A program made the position numbers and the translations under genes. A DNA stretch of 48,584 nucleotides, taken from Deltaproteobacteria bacterium (GTDB lineage Bacteria; Myxococcota; B64-G9). The stretch covers positions 1 through 48,584 of the forward strand of contig JAFGRB010000415.1 of the NCBI GenBank assembly GCA_016935365.1. Direction: 5' to 3'. This document shows, piece after piece, positions 16,766-24,713 of the stretch (positions within the stretch are counted from its first letter, which is position 1; each line of letters begins with the position of its first letter). Below the pieces are notes generated by a model. It saw only the letters and a program-made list of their open reading frames with translations. It ran no database searches and was not told the origin of the DNA.

Positions 16766-17977
16766 TCAGTGCAGGTCGCGGGAGTCGCGCGCGTCGGCCA
16801 GGCTGGCGATGGAGCCGACCTTCGGGGTGGCCTTCGGCCCGGCGCCCAGGCAGGCGAGCTCGGCGGCGGCGGCCAAGTGCTCAGGTCGAAGGTGCGAGTA
16901 CCTCATGACCTGGCCGAGCGAGCGATGCCCGAGAAGCTCCCGGATGCGGTTCAGATCAACGCCGGCCTCGGCGAGCCAGCTCGCGTATGTGTGTCGCAGC
17001 GCATGAAAGCGCACATGCCGCACGCCTGCCGCCTTGAGCGCGTTCGCCCAGGCCCGCCAGGCGACCGCCGAATTGAGCGCCTCGCCGTCGCCCCGGTGAA
17101 ATACGAGCTCGCCGCATGCCTCGCGCCGTCGCACCGCGAGGGCCTCGAGCGCGTCGGTGTTGAGCGGCACGTGTCGACTTCGGCCGTTCTTCGTCGCATC
17201 GGCCGGCAGGTTGAGCATGCGCGTACGTTCGGAAATCCACGACCAGCGAAGCGCCAGGATCTCGCCCTGGCGGCAGCCGGTCGCGGCGGCGAATCTGAAC
17301 AGACTGCGCATCGGCTCGTTCGCTACCAAGAGCACCCGGGCGACTTCATCGCGGCTGAGAAACTCGGTCTGCTCGTTCCTTGGCGGCGGCATCTCGAATC
17401 GCGGCATGCGCTGAATCCAGCCCTTGCTGAGCGCCCAGCGCAATGCGGCAGACAGCGCGGCCAGCTCGCGGTTGATCGTCGCCGTCGCTCGCCCTGCATC
17501 GGCGCGGCCCTGCCGGTATGCCTCGAGCGCTGCGGTGCCCAGCTTGGCAAGCGGCAGGTCGGGGCTCAGTGAACCGATCAAGACCTTGTGCATTGACCCC
17601 AGGTTTGCCACGTTCCGGGGTCGCCTGCCCGGCCTGACGTGCTCGAGATGCAGGGCCAGGAGCGCGCCCAGGGTGCCCGGCGCATCGGTCGGCGCGCCCT
17701 GGTAGCAGCCCGAGCGTATGAGCTTTCGCGCCTCGGCCTCGGCGGCAACGGCCTTCGCCCGACCGTCGGCGCCCTCGAAGCGCTCGCGGTGATACTTGCC
17801 GCTCGGCTCGCGCCAGCTCGCGTGCCACTCATCGGCGGGCACGTCGGCACTCCAACTCGCGCCGCAGGGGCAGGTCAGCCGGATCTTCTTTCGCCGCGCG
17901 TGCTCCTCGCCAAGCTGCCGGCGGGCCCAGCGCCCACAGTCGGGGCAACGGGCGGCGGCCAGTCGATAGATTGCCAT
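16766..17977 (-). CDS. int: Tyrosine recombinase, phage-type integrase
   Basis: A 403-residue protein. Residues 11-38 have a zinc-ribbon-like CxxC...CxC group, then an arm/core-binding part to about 200 and the catalytic domain. All expected catalytic residues can be placed: Arg236 (ATGCRQGE), Lys263 (DATKNGRSRHVPL), His325 and Arg328 (HALRHTYAS), His351 (LLGHRSLG) and Tyr360 (QVMRYSHL). It joins attP to attB and, with a partner, reverses the reaction. The gene is next to attL, as in many integrated elements. GGAGGTG sits directly before the ATG. It lies at the end of the leftward gene series, 4 bases after the M41 protease gene. Confidence 0.95.
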   Translation of the reverse strand: MAIYRLAAARCPDCGRWARRQLGEEHARRKKIRLTCPCGASWSADVPADEWHASWREPSGKYHRERFEGADGRAKAVAAEAEARKLIRSGCYQGAPTDAPGTLGALLALHLEHVRPGRRPRNVANLGSMHKVLIGSLSPDLPLAKLGTAALEAYRQGRADAGRATATINRELAALSAALRWALSKGWIQRMPRFEMPPPRNEQTEFLSRDEVARVLLVANEPMRSLFRFAAATGCRQGEILALRWSWISERTRMLNLPADATKNGRSRHVPLNTDALEALAVRRREACGELVFHRGDGEALNSAVAWRAWANALKAAGVRHVRFHALRHTYASWLAEAGVDLNRIRELLGHRSLGQVMRYSHLRPEHLAAAAELACLGAGPKATPKVGSIASLADARDSRDLH

Positions 17978-17980
17978 GAT

Positions 17981-18715
17981 TCACCTCCTGCCCTTGGGCA
18001 GCACACAGGCGCGGATCGTGGCCATGCTCGTCTTGCTGATACTCGAGAGCGGGGCATCGAAGACCCTTCGGGCCAGTTCGCCCAGGGTGAGCTCTTCACC
18101 CTTTTCGCTGGCCTTTATCCTTACACCCCAGCAGCGCTCAGTTATCCAGAGCTCTCTCACCTCTCTTGCCTTGCGTCGCATCAAGCGCCGTCGCTTTGCC
18201 GCTCTCTTGCTGGCGGCATCCACGAGTTTTCTTGGCAGAGCCGCCGCTATGATCTCGCGCGCCTCGCTTGCCGCGATCTTCTTTTCCCGAAGCAAGGCCT
18301 TCGCTAGTGCCTTGATTCCAGACCAGTGAGAATCCACAAGCGCATCCGCCTTCGAGCCGCAAACGTCGAGACACTGCTGGTCGAGCCTCGACATATCGAG
18401 CATGCTGTCATAATCGCCCCTCGCTCCCAGGTGGCTATACCTTCCGCTGATTTTCTTCTCGGCTTTTGATCCGGCGTAGTCTGAAACGACGCGGCTTTCT
18501 GTTATCACCTTGTAAACCTCTCCCCATTCAATGTCTGGGCTAAACCATTTCGGAAGGCTATATACACGTACGTACCCAAGTAAGTCACCCCTGGGTATGA
18601 TCGTCACATACCGAAATGGCAAGCCGTACGCGAAGGCGGCCACGGCATGCCCCGCCTCATGGTACGCGGTGCGCTCCAATCGCTTGCGAGCCCTCTTTTC
18701 CCTGATCGTCGCCAT
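17981..18715 (-). CDS. Stand-alone M41 (FtsH-like) metalloprotease
   Basis: A 244-residue protein. The zinc site TAYHEAGHAVAAFAYGLPF gives the HExxH residues His19, Glu20 and His23. Next come VTIIPRGDLLGYVRVYSLPK and a later GARGDYDSMLDMSRL, which parallel the FtsH protease sequence including the region carrying its third metal ligand Asp. The AAA ATPase and membrane domains of FtsH are absent, so this is the protease domain alone. It ends just before the integrase. In a mobile element it might degrade a repressor or a host protein; that is inference. A clear AAGGAG lies before the ATG. Confidence 0.8.
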   Translation of the reverse strand: MATIREKRARKRLERTAYHEAGHAVAAFAYGLPFRYVTIIPRGDLLGYVRVYSLPKWFSPDIEWGEVYKVITESRVVSDYAGSKAEKKISGRYSHLGARGDYDSMLDMSRLDQQCLDVCGSKADALVDSHWSGIKALAKALLREKKIAASEAREIIAAALPRKLVDAASKRAAKRRRLMRRKAREVRELWITERCWGVRIKASEKGEELTLGELARRVFDAPLSSISKTSMATIRACVLPKGRR

Positions 18716-18798
18716 GTCTGATCTCCTTCCCTTGGAAGCCGGGAGCCAGCCCTGCCAGGGAAGGGGTAGCAGGGCCAGCCCCCGGCGTTCATCCTACA

Positions 18799-19161
18799 TC
18801 AATCCTCTGACACCTCGCCTCTGCCGACGGCGAAGAACAACAACGGCGTCGGCCGGCCGAGCGCCCCGCTCCAACCCGGCAGGGTCTGCGCCCAGGCGAG
18901 CACGCGATCAGCCTCGGCGCGGGTGAGCTCCACTTCGTCGAAGGCGCCTTGCTCGATCGCGGCGGCCAGGCAGGAAGGTGCATCGGTGCGCTTGCGGGCA
19001 GCCCGCCACCATGAGCGGGGGCCGTTCTCAGGGTCGCAGACGAGCAGGATTCGGGCGACTCGCCGGCCATGGAGCGCGTCAAGGCGCGCGAGCGGGTCGA
19101 CCCCTGCCTTACCCTTGGCCGAGGGCCTCGGTGGGCGCCTGCGCCTTCCTAGGGCTCCCAC
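18799..19161 (-). CDS. Hypothetical element protein, 120 residues
   Basis: A basic N-terminus followed by RVARILLVCDPENGPRSWWR and a C-terminal helix-strand part. No known motif; no signal peptide. The GTG start overlaps the end of the upstream gene by 13 bases, so it is probably cotranslated with it. It ends 83 bases before the start of the M41 protease gene. Function unknown. Confidence 0.5.
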   Translation of the reverse strand: MGALGRRRRPPRPSAKGKAGVDPLARLDALHGRRVARILLVCDPENGPRSWWRAARKRTDAPSCLAAAIEQGAFDEVELTRAEADRVLAWAQTLPGWSGALGRPTPLLFFAVGRGEVSED

Positions 19162-19349
19162 GGTGCACCCCGGGGGTCGCCGGCCGGCTGCATCTCGAAG
19201 CGGCCCTCGAGGTGCACAAGCCAGGCCTGCTCATCGCCGCGCTGGTACAGCCCCACGCCACCCCTGGGCTTCGAGCCCTCGGGCATGTCGACCAGGTGCC
19301 AGCCCTTCGCGCCCAGGTCGGAATGCACTTTCAGCACGCCGGTCGTCAT
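19149..19349 (-). CDS. Hypothetical small element protein, 66 residues
   Basis: Starts in an ATGA overlap with the end of the 186-residue gene upstream, which supports it being real. The segment GWHLVDMPEGSKPRGGVGLY and LVHLEGRFEMQ look like strands of a small globular protein. No family is recognised. Ends with a TAG inside the next gene's start region. Confidence 0.55.
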   Translation of the reverse strand: MTTGVLKVHSDLGAKGWHLVDMPEGSKPRGGVGLYQRGDEQAWLVHLEGRFEMQPAGDPRGAPWEP

Positions 19350-19906
19350 GACTCGCCCCCTTCGGCAAGCAACCGCTCGAGCACGTCGAGCACCTCGCCC
19401 GCGTCGCAGTCGGGAACCAGGCGCGAGATGCCGCCGGCCCAGGCCTGCCGGGTGAAGCTCGATCGATCGTCGTCGCTCATCTGGCCGGCAATCTCCCGGG
19501 CCGCGAGCACGGGCAAGCGCTCGGCTACCAGGTCGAGCACGTCGGCGCCCTTCAAGGCCCGGCGGCCGTGTTCCGTGACCCGCTTCGCGGCGACCCCCCA
19601 GGGCTCTTCATCATCGGATCGCGGCAGGCCCAGGTCGGCGAGCAGCGCGTCGCCCAGGGCGCGCAGCCGCACGCCAGAGCTGGCGGCCAGGGCGAAGGCC
19701 ATCAAGTAACCGAGCTCGGCCAGAGCGAGGGCCTCACCTCGGGCCAGGTGTAGCGCGTCGAGCTCGAGCCCTTGCGCGGCAACCTCGGCCGGGCCCACGG
19801 CCACGGAGTCGCCGAACACGAGCACGGCCCGGCCGTAGGAGCTTGCGCTGTGCGCTGTGCTGAGCTCGGCCGTCATGTCGGGGCTGCCTTCTCGTAAGAC
19901 CTTCAT
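19346..19906 (-). CDS. Hypothetical element protein, 186 residues
   Basis: A mostly helical acidic protein with two helical stretches (LARGEALALAELGYLMAFAL, and VLDLVAERLPVLAAREIAGQ). No catalytic motif was recognised. GGAGG lies six bases before the ATG. It follows a 260-base region containing GATCGCAC repeats that may hold a second promoter. Small and late in the leftward series; function unknown. Confidence 0.55.
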   Translation of the reverse strand: MKVLREGSPDMTAELSTAHSASSYGRAVLVFGDSVAVGPAEVAAQGLELDALHLARGEALALAELGYLMAFALAASSGVRLRALGDALLADLGLPRSDDEEPWGVAAKRVTEHGRRALKGADVLDLVAERLPVLAAREIAGQMSDDDRSSFTRQAWAGGISRLVPDCDAGEVLDVLERLLAEGGES

Positions 19907-20166
19907 GGGAAACCTCCAAGCCGAAACAGAACCCGGCGCGATCCATGCGGGAGTGAGTCGTTGTCAAGGCGACACACGGCCACAAGGCGGATCGCGCCGG
20001 GAACTTGTTTCGATTGTCGGTTTTCACAAGCCATGTATCGCCTTGACGATTCCAGGATCCCACAGGCCGGCCAGATCGTCAAGTTGATCGCACCCGGATC
20101 GCACAGGGCACCCGGGAATCCCGGAAGTCGGCCAGGGGCGCGGGTTTGCGCGCATGGCGAGCCCCA
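19907..20166. other. Repeat-containing control region inside the element
   Basis: No gene seen here. It holds two GATCGCAC copies (20086-20093 and 20097-20104) spaced 11 bases, and a 10-base inverted pair GTCAAGGCGA (19963-19972) and TCGCCTTGAC (20038-20047) that are 65 bases apart. It could contain a promoter for the leftward gene at 19906, a replication origin with iteron-like repeats, or integrase/excision accessory sites. The sequence alone does not decide between them. Confidence 0.5.
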
Positions 20167-20322
20167 TTACTTATGGGATTCGCGCTCCGGCAGCCACAAA
20201 CGGCGCCCGTCGGCCAGGCTTCGCATGTTCGGCGCGGGCGGCGGCGGCAGGGGTGGAACGTGGGCGAGCACGTCGTCAACGAAGTCTTGCAGCGCCTTGC
20301 CGGTCAGCTTTCTTTCTCGCAT
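20167..20322 (-). CDS. Small element protein, 51 residues
   Basis: A short protein with a helical head (MRERKLTGKALQDFVDDVL), a Pro-run (HVPPLPPPPAP) and a basic tail ending RRLWLPERESHK. GGAAGGAG lies before the ATG with suitable spacing, a strong reason to accept it. Ends in TAA. No family recognised. It could be a small adaptor or regulator. Confidence 0.6.
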   Translation of the reverse strand: MRERKLTGKALQDFVDDVLAHVPPLPPPPAPNMRSLADGRRLWLPERESHK

Positions 20323-20388
20323 GGCTTGCTCCTTCCGAGTAAGCGACCCGGGAGCGCGCTTTGTATCTAGCCCCCGGGTCGCGCGGTG

Positions 20389-21183
20389 CTACAGAGAGAA
20401 TTCGATCGCCGGGTCGCCCAAGCCGGCCTCCGAAAGGCGGCGGCGCCAGTCGCCGGCCGCCAAGCCGATCTTCGGTCGGTCGTTCGTGAAGAGCTCGACC
20501 CGCTCGACGATTCGCCGGCGGCGCGCGCCGAGCTCGAGCTCGAGCTTCGAGAGCATGCGTCGGGCCTCGGCCTGAGCGGCCAGCAGCTCGCGATCGACCG
20601 AGCCGGCCGCGAATGCATGGGCGAGCTCGTCAACATCGGCGGCGTGGCGAGGATCGCCGGCCAGGGTATCGCGGGCGGTTCTGAAAACCACAAGCGCGCG
20701 CTCGCGATCGCCCGTCGCGAAGGCGGCCGAGAGATCCGAGCGCGCCCTGGCCGCGACCTGCGACTTTGAAAGCCGGCTGTACTCGAAGGCCCGCTCGCGC
20801 TCGAGCTCGGAGCGCTCGAGAAGCTGGGCCAGGCGATCGAGCCGCGCTGCGCTGCGCTCGCCCGGATCGCTCGGCACCTCGACCGGCTTCGGCTCGAACG
20901 CCTTCCGGATGGCCGCGATGGCCGCCGCGCAGCCGTCATCACCAGCCCTCACGTGCTTGCCGACCTGGGCGAGGGCCTGGTCTTGAAGCGCGGAGATGTC
21001 GCTTCGCTGCGCGTCGACGGTAAGGCGATCGTCTGCCTGGATCTCGGCGCGCCGGCCTTCGGCCGCGACGATGGCGGCGAGGCCTTCGGAGTACCCGGCG
21101 AGCGCGTCGGCCGCACCCGGCCAGGCGGGATGGTTGTCGTCGGGAAGCCCGAGGGCGCCAGGGGTCACGAATCGCTGTTCCAT
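20389..21183 (-). CDS. Long helical element protein, 264 residues
   Basis: Rich in Ala, Arg, Glu and Leu with heptad-like stretches from about residue 105 to 210 (RLDRLAQLLERSELERERAF, and ELLAAQAEARRMLSKLELEL), so a coiled-coil or long helical bundle. Ends with strands LGDPAIEFSL. A good site (AAAGGA) precedes the ATG by seven to eight bases. No catalytic motif. It follows a 50-base gap after the 105-residue gene. Similar lengthy helical proteins occur in phages as structural or scaffolding parts, but nothing here proves that role. Confidence 0.6.
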   Translation of the reverse strand: MEQRFVTPGALGLPDDNHPAWPGAADALAGYSEGLAAIVAAEGRRAEIQADDRLTVDAQRSDISALQDQALAQVGKHVRAGDDGCAAAIAAIRKAFEPKPVEVPSDPGERSAARLDRLAQLLERSELERERAFEYSRLSKSQVAARARSDLSAAFATGDRERALVVFRTARDTLAGDPRHAADVDELAHAFAAGSVDRELLAAQAEARRMLSKLELELGARRRRIVERVELFTNDRPKIGLAAGDWRRRLSEAGLGDPAIEFSL

Positions 21184-21233
21184 TTTTCGATCCTTTCAGT
21201 GTAGGGTTTCAGCTCTGGGCGCGGAGACGGGGC

Positions 21234-21551
21234 TCACGATTCCGTCTCCGTGCCGTGTTCTTGAAGTGCCCGCTCGAGAATCCGGCAGTAGGCATCAACC
21301 GCCGGCGACGCGCGCCGGGGCTCGATCAGGAGGTTGAGAAGGCGCAGGCACTCGAGCTCCCGCAAGTAGGCCGGCTCGCCCTGCTCGCGCTCGAGCACGT
21401 GTGTGCAGACGCTCCTGACGGCCGCCAGCTCGGAGTTGATAATCCTGCGCGCCTCTTCCCCCGCCGAGATGCTGAGCGGCCAGGCGGGCGGCTTTATCTC
21501 GACCGGCGGGATGCCGTCGATTGTCACGACTCCTCTCCGGTGTACGGTCAT
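21234..21551 (-). CDS. Hypothetical element protein, 105 residues
   Basis: Begins by ATGA overlap with the upstream gene. N-terminal strands (VTIDGIPPVEIKPPAWPLSI) precede a helical stretch (LRELECLRLLNLLIEPR). No motif recognised. The tight coupling argues that it is translated. Function unknown. Confidence 0.55.
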   Translation of the reverse strand: MTVHRRGVVTIDGIPPVEIKPPAWPLSISAGEEARRIINSELAAVRSVCTHVLEREQGEPAYLRELECLRLLNLLIEPRRASPAVDAYCRILERALQEHGTETES

Positions 21552-21826
21552 GACTTCACCCCGAGCGCCGCGCGCAGGCACTGAACCACTCCGCGCACGC
21601 GCGCATCGGGCGAGGCCTCCAACGATTCGACGATCGCCGCAGCCTCGGCCGGGTTCAGCATGACGGTGGATTCGGCGGCGAGGATCTTCTGCTTGGCAGC
21701 ATCCAAGGCGCCGAAGGCTTGCGCCAAGGCCTCGCGCGCGCCCGGGCCGAGTTGGAGGCGAATGCTCTCCTCGAGCTCCGGGGGGTGGCCCGCTTGGAAC
21801 AGGTGGCCTCCGTTTGTGCCGTTCAT
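21548..21826 (-). CDS. Hypothetical element protein, 92 residues
   Basis: Start chosen for AAAGGA seven bases before the ATG. The middle (LQLGPGAREALAQAFGALDA) is a run of helices, and residues near 65-85 (VESLEASPDARVRGVVQCLR) look like a short bundle. Ends in an ATGA overlap with the next gene. No family known to me. Confidence 0.55.
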   Translation of the reverse strand: MNGTNGGHLFQAGHPPELEESIRLQLGPGAREALAQAFGALDAAKQKILAAESTVMLNPAEAAAIVESLEASPDARVRGVVQCLRAALGVKS

Positions 21827-21902
21827 GTTCGATCCTTTCGTGCCCGCGCAACCGCGCGGGGCTTGGGTTTGCGGCGTTGCCGCGTGGTTATTCATCGGCC
21901 GC

Positions 21903-22529
21903 TCAGGGGGCAGTCGGCACAAGTACAACGGGCCAGCGCTGGCAGAGCGCGGCGAAAGTCTGCGGCAGCTCGGCGCCCGGCGGGCAGAGCACTTCGACCC
22001 GGCAGCCGGGGGGCGAGCCGGAGCCCTGCCAGGGGCGCGCGGCCTCGGGTTCGCCGACGCGCAGCGCGACCCGTGCGGGCTGGCCCTCGGCGACGGTCGG
22101 CAAAGTCACGAGCCGGTACCGCTCGGCGTCGGGCGGCTTCTCTGAGTCGGCCTTCGGGGGCGGCGGCGCGTCGAGCCCGAGCAGTGCCGCGCGTCGAGCG
22201 CTCGCCCGTAGGGCTGCACCGATCGCTTGCACGTCGCCCGAGTCGATCTTCCGGGCCAAGGCGAGCAGCCAGGCGTCAAGCCGCTGTAACTCGAGCTTGA
22301 GCACCTCCTTCGCCGGTTCCTCCTCGAGCTCGCGAAGCGCCGTCATGACGCACTTGTAGGCTGCGCCACGGCCAGAGAAGCCCAGCTCGGCGGCGATCAC
22401 CTCATATGTCGCGCCGCGACGGCGAAGCTCGAGCGCCTCGAGGCGACGATCCCGAGCGGCCAGGCGGCGGCGGCTGGTCTTGCTCTCGCTCGGCCCGCGT
22501 CTTCTCGTCTTGCGTTTTCCCGTTGCCAC
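21903..22529 (-). CDS. Small-terminase-like HTH protein (copy A)
   Basis: A 208-residue protein with a basic N-terminus, then a helix-turn-helix (LRRRGATYEVIAAELGFSGR, about residues 36-55), followed by a helix carrying EEPAKEVLKLELQRLDAWLL and a tail ALLGLDAPPPP. This arrangement (HTH, then EPAxE-LELxRLDxxL, then LLGLD-PPP) is what I recall from phage small-terminase or DNA-recognition proteins. It is clearly paralogous to the protein at 22973. The GTG start is immediately after the stop of the 44-residue gene. If correct, it would recognise the packaging site; no large terminase is present. Confidence 0.65.
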   Translation of the reverse strand: MATGKRKTRRRGPSESKTSRRRLAARDRRLEALELRRRGATYEVIAAELGFSGRGAAYKCVMTALRELEEEPAKEVLKLELQRLDAWLLALARKIDSGDVQAIGAALRASARRAALLGLDAPPPPKADSEKPPDAERYRLVTLPTVAEGQPARVALRVGEPEAARPWQGSGSPPGCRVEVLCPPGAELPQTFAALCQRWPVVLVPTAP

Positions 22530-22530
22530 G

Positions 22531-22665
22531 TCACACCTCGCAGATTCGATTCTGAGCGGCCCCTGGCCGCGTACGGTGCCCCTTGGCGGGCTCGAACGGG
22601 TCGGGGCATACCTGACCCTTACCCGGGGGCTCGAAGCGCTCAGGGCTGCGATATCGGCCTCTCAC
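22531..22665 (-). CDS. Small element protein, 44 residues
   Basis: GTG start in a GTGA overlap with the upstream gene's stop, and the stop lies 1 base from the next GTG. The peptide has RYRSPERFEPPGKGQVCPDP and two cysteines. The placement between coupled genes is the main reason to accept it. No function can be assigned. Confidence 0.5.
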   Translation of the reverse strand: MRGRYRSPERFEPPGKGQVCPDPFEPAKGHRTRPGAAQNRICEV

Positions 22666-22976
22666 GGGCGGTTCTCCCGTTCTTTCCCTCTTGTTCCCTC
22701 GCCCTGCTCGGCCTTCAATTGGCGCGTCAGGCGCAACCAGTCGGCGGCGCGGATCAAGGCGAACGGTTCGCGGCCGAACGGGTCGGCCATGACCGCAGCC
22801 GGGCAGTGCTCGCCCATTCGCTCGAAGAGGCGAAGCGCGCGCATCGCGGCGGCCGGGGTGCCGGCCTGGGGGGTTACCAGCGCGAGCGCCTCGCGCTCGG
22901 TTTCGGTCAGCTTGGCGGCCTCGCCTTCGAATCCTCGCGGGCAGGCCAGGCCAGGGGCTGCAGCTGGGGCTGTCAT
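22662..22976 (-). CDS. Hypothetical element protein, 104 residues
   Basis: Coupled to both neighbours by ATGA/GTGA overlaps. The segment KLTETEREALALVTPQAGTP followed by helix AAMRALRLFERMGEHCPAAV and a C-terminal basic tail looks like a small helical DNA or protein binder. No family recognised. Confidence 0.55.
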   Translation of the reverse strand: MTAPAAAPGLACPRGFEGEAAKLTETEREALALVTPQAGTPAAAMRALRLFERMGEHCPAAVMADPFGREPFALIRAADWLRLTRQLKAEQGEGTRGKERENRP

Positions 22977-23470
22977 CCTTGCACCTCCAATGTCTGTTTG
23001 TGCTCGAGATAGAGCCTGTACCCGTCGGCCGGGTCGACGTCGGGCGGCACGACCAAGATCGCGCCGTCGTGCAACTCCGTGCGCAGAAACCAGTCACCGC
23101 TCGGCGCGACGGGCGGCGGCAGCCGGTCGAGCCCGAGCAGCCGCGAGCGCCGCTCCGAAATGCTCAGAATGATCCGCGCGTGTTCCGGCTCGGCGCGCTT
23201 TTTCCAATGTGCCAAGAGCAGCCGGTCAAGGCGGTCGAGCTCGACCTGCCTGCACTCCTCAGCGGGCTCGCTCTGCGCGCGCTCGAGCGCGCCTGCAACC
23301 GCACGATGGGCGCCGCTGTGATCCCGGAAGCCCAACTCGCGCGCGATCTGGTCGTAGCTCAGCCCGCTTGCGCGGAGCTCGAGCGCTCGCGCCGCTCGCA
23401 GTGCAGCGGCCGCACGTCGGGGCGACAACCGCGCCTCGCCCTTGCCGCGCTTCGTTTCGTGAACCGTCAT
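22973..23470 (-). CDS. Small-terminase-like HTH protein (copy B)
   Basis: A 165-residue paralogue of the protein at 21903. It has the same order: a basic head, HTH (LRASGLSYDQIARELGFRDH), EPAEECRQVELDRLDRLLL, then RRSRLLGLDRLPPPVAP. The C-terminal 45 residues differ from copy A. The start is fixed by an ATGA overlap with the ERCC4 gene. Two diverged copies in tandem in one small element is notable; they may bind different sites or form mixed rings. Confidence 0.65.
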   Translation of the reverse strand: MTVHETKRGKGEARLSPRRAAAALRAARALELRASGLSYDQIARELGFRDHSGAHRAVAGALERAQSEPAEECRQVELDRLDRLLLAHWKKRAEPEHARIILSISERRSRLLGLDRLPPPVAPSGDWFLRTELHDGAILVVPPDVDPADGYRLYLEHKQTLEVQG

Positions 23471-24012
23471 GGTGTGATCTCCAATCCCTCGGCGAGCGCA
23501 TCGGCCCGCGCGTCGACTTCGGCGGCCAGGGCTTGCAGCTCGGCAGCGGCCTGCTCTGCTCGAGATTGCTTCCAGAACTTGCGCAACAGATCGAACGTGA
23601 GCTCTTGCGCGTGCTCGCGGCTGCCAGCCAGCCAGACGGGCATGCGGTATCGCACCGACCAGGCGGCAAGCGTCGCGCGAATCGATCGCGGGTTCGCCCG
23701 GCTCCTCGGCGGCGGGCGCAGCGGCCAGGCGGCTTCGATCACGAGGGCTGGATACTCGAGCGCAGCCAGCCGCTCGCATTCCCGCGCGAAGCGTTCGCGG
23801 CCCCAAGTCAGCGACCCGTACAAGTCGCTCAGGCTCTTGCGCTCGATCGCGATCTGGTCTTCGTGGCCTTCCAGGCTGTAGTCACCCGTCTTGAGCCCGC
23901 GCACGACGGCGCCCGGGTAGTAATACGGGGCCTGCTCGCGCGAATCGACCACGACGGGCGGCATTTCAACGGCCTGCCGGGCGGGCTCGGCGGCCAGGGC
24001 TGCAGGGGTCAA
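23467..24012 (-). CDS. XPF/ERCC4-type nuclease
   Basis: A 181-residue protein with the full active-site pattern of the ERCC4 family: Asp23 (VVVDSREQAP), Gly43-Asp44 (TGDYSLEGHED), Glu57-Arg58-Lys59 and Asp63 (IAIERKSLSDLYGSL). These are the GD...ERKxxxD residues that bind metal and cut DNA. No helix-hairpin-helix domain is attached. The start is a TTG with GGAGG upstream, forming a TTGA overlap with the previous gene. It likely acts on branched or nicked DNA during element replication or recombination. Confidence 0.8.
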   Translation of the reverse strand: MTPAALAAEPARQAVEMPPVVVDSREQAPYYYPGAVVRGLKTGDYSLEGHEDQIAIERKSLSDLYGSLTWGRERFARECERLAALEYPALVIEAAWPLRPPPRSRANPRSIRATLAAWSVRYRMPVWLAGSREHAQELTFDLLRKFWKQSRAEQAAAELQALAAEVDARADALAEGLEITP

Positions 24013-24713
24013 GGTGCACCTCCGATCGCAAGGCGATCGCAAGACGGCCCTCGCCGCGCAGCGCGATCGCTCGGAGCGGCCAGGGAAGCGGGAGAGCGGG
24101 AATCGGGTGCCTGCCGGGTGCCCCATGTACAATGGGATCTCTCGGCCGGGTGCCTGTATCTGACCCCGCTCTTGGCCCTGCCCCATTCGAGCAAGATCCA
24201 CTCCTCGAAGCCATCGGGAGTCGCCCCCCCATAGGTGCCGCCGTCATAGCAGCCGGTGATCCGATCCTGAAAGCTGCCGTCTTCGTGACAAAACCCGATC
24301 GTGCCGCGCGGGTTCTTCGCCGTAGACTCGGAGCCAGACCAGGCGCCCAGGGGTGCCGGGCAAAACCATGAATCTTCGCTCTCCGGCTCGTTCGCCCAGC
24401 CGATGCAGGCGTAGTCTCCGGGCCGGGAGATCCACGGGCCGAGCCCGCACAGGAGCAGGTCGCCACCCGGGCAGGCGCGGTGCATGCGCCCCGTCACCTT
24501 GGCCAGGAGCTCGAAGGTCGGCTTCACTTCGACGAACACGGGCCCCCGAGCCCCGGCCAGGGCGAAGTCGGGCAGCCAGCCGGGGAGGTTGTCGGGCTCG
24601 TATTCCCAGCGCCAGCCGAGCCGGTCGAAGAACGCGGCCCACGTGGCCTCGAGCCGCGAGCGGAACCGAATGCCTCTGTACTCAGTCGGGATCGGTGTGC
24701 GGGTGTAGTTCAT
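24009..24713 (-). CDS. PD-(D/E)XK-type nuclease-like protein
   Basis: A 234-residue protein whose N-terminus (RFRSRLEATWAAFFDRLGW) leads to Asp49 (GWLPDFAL) and Glu62-Val-Lys64 (VFVEVKPTF), with Glu22 in the first helix. This matches the PD-(D/E)XK core of phage-type nuclease or resolvase-like proteins. The second half is less conserved and ends in a low-complexity Ser-Arg tail. Coupled by ATGA to the primase-helicase gene. A role in DNA processing alongside the ERCC4 nuclease is likely. Confidence 0.7.
   Translation of the reverse strand: MNYTRTPIPTEYRGIRFRSRLEATWAAFFDRLGWRWEYEPDNLPGWLPDFALAGARGPVFVEVKPTFELLAKVTGRMHRACPGGDLLLCGLGPWISRPGDYACIGWANEPESEDSWFCPAPLGAWSGSESTAKNPRGTIGFCHEDGSFQDRITGCYDGGTYGGATPDGFEEWILLEWGRAKSGVRYRHPAERSHCTWGTRQAPDSRSPASLAAPSDRAARRGPSCDRLAIGGAP

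Noticed and set aside
23973-24201. Earlier start for the ERCC4 gene
   Set aside because: The extra N-terminal residues are low in protein character and overlap the PD-(D/E)XK gene; TTG at 24012 has a good site and a coupled overlap.
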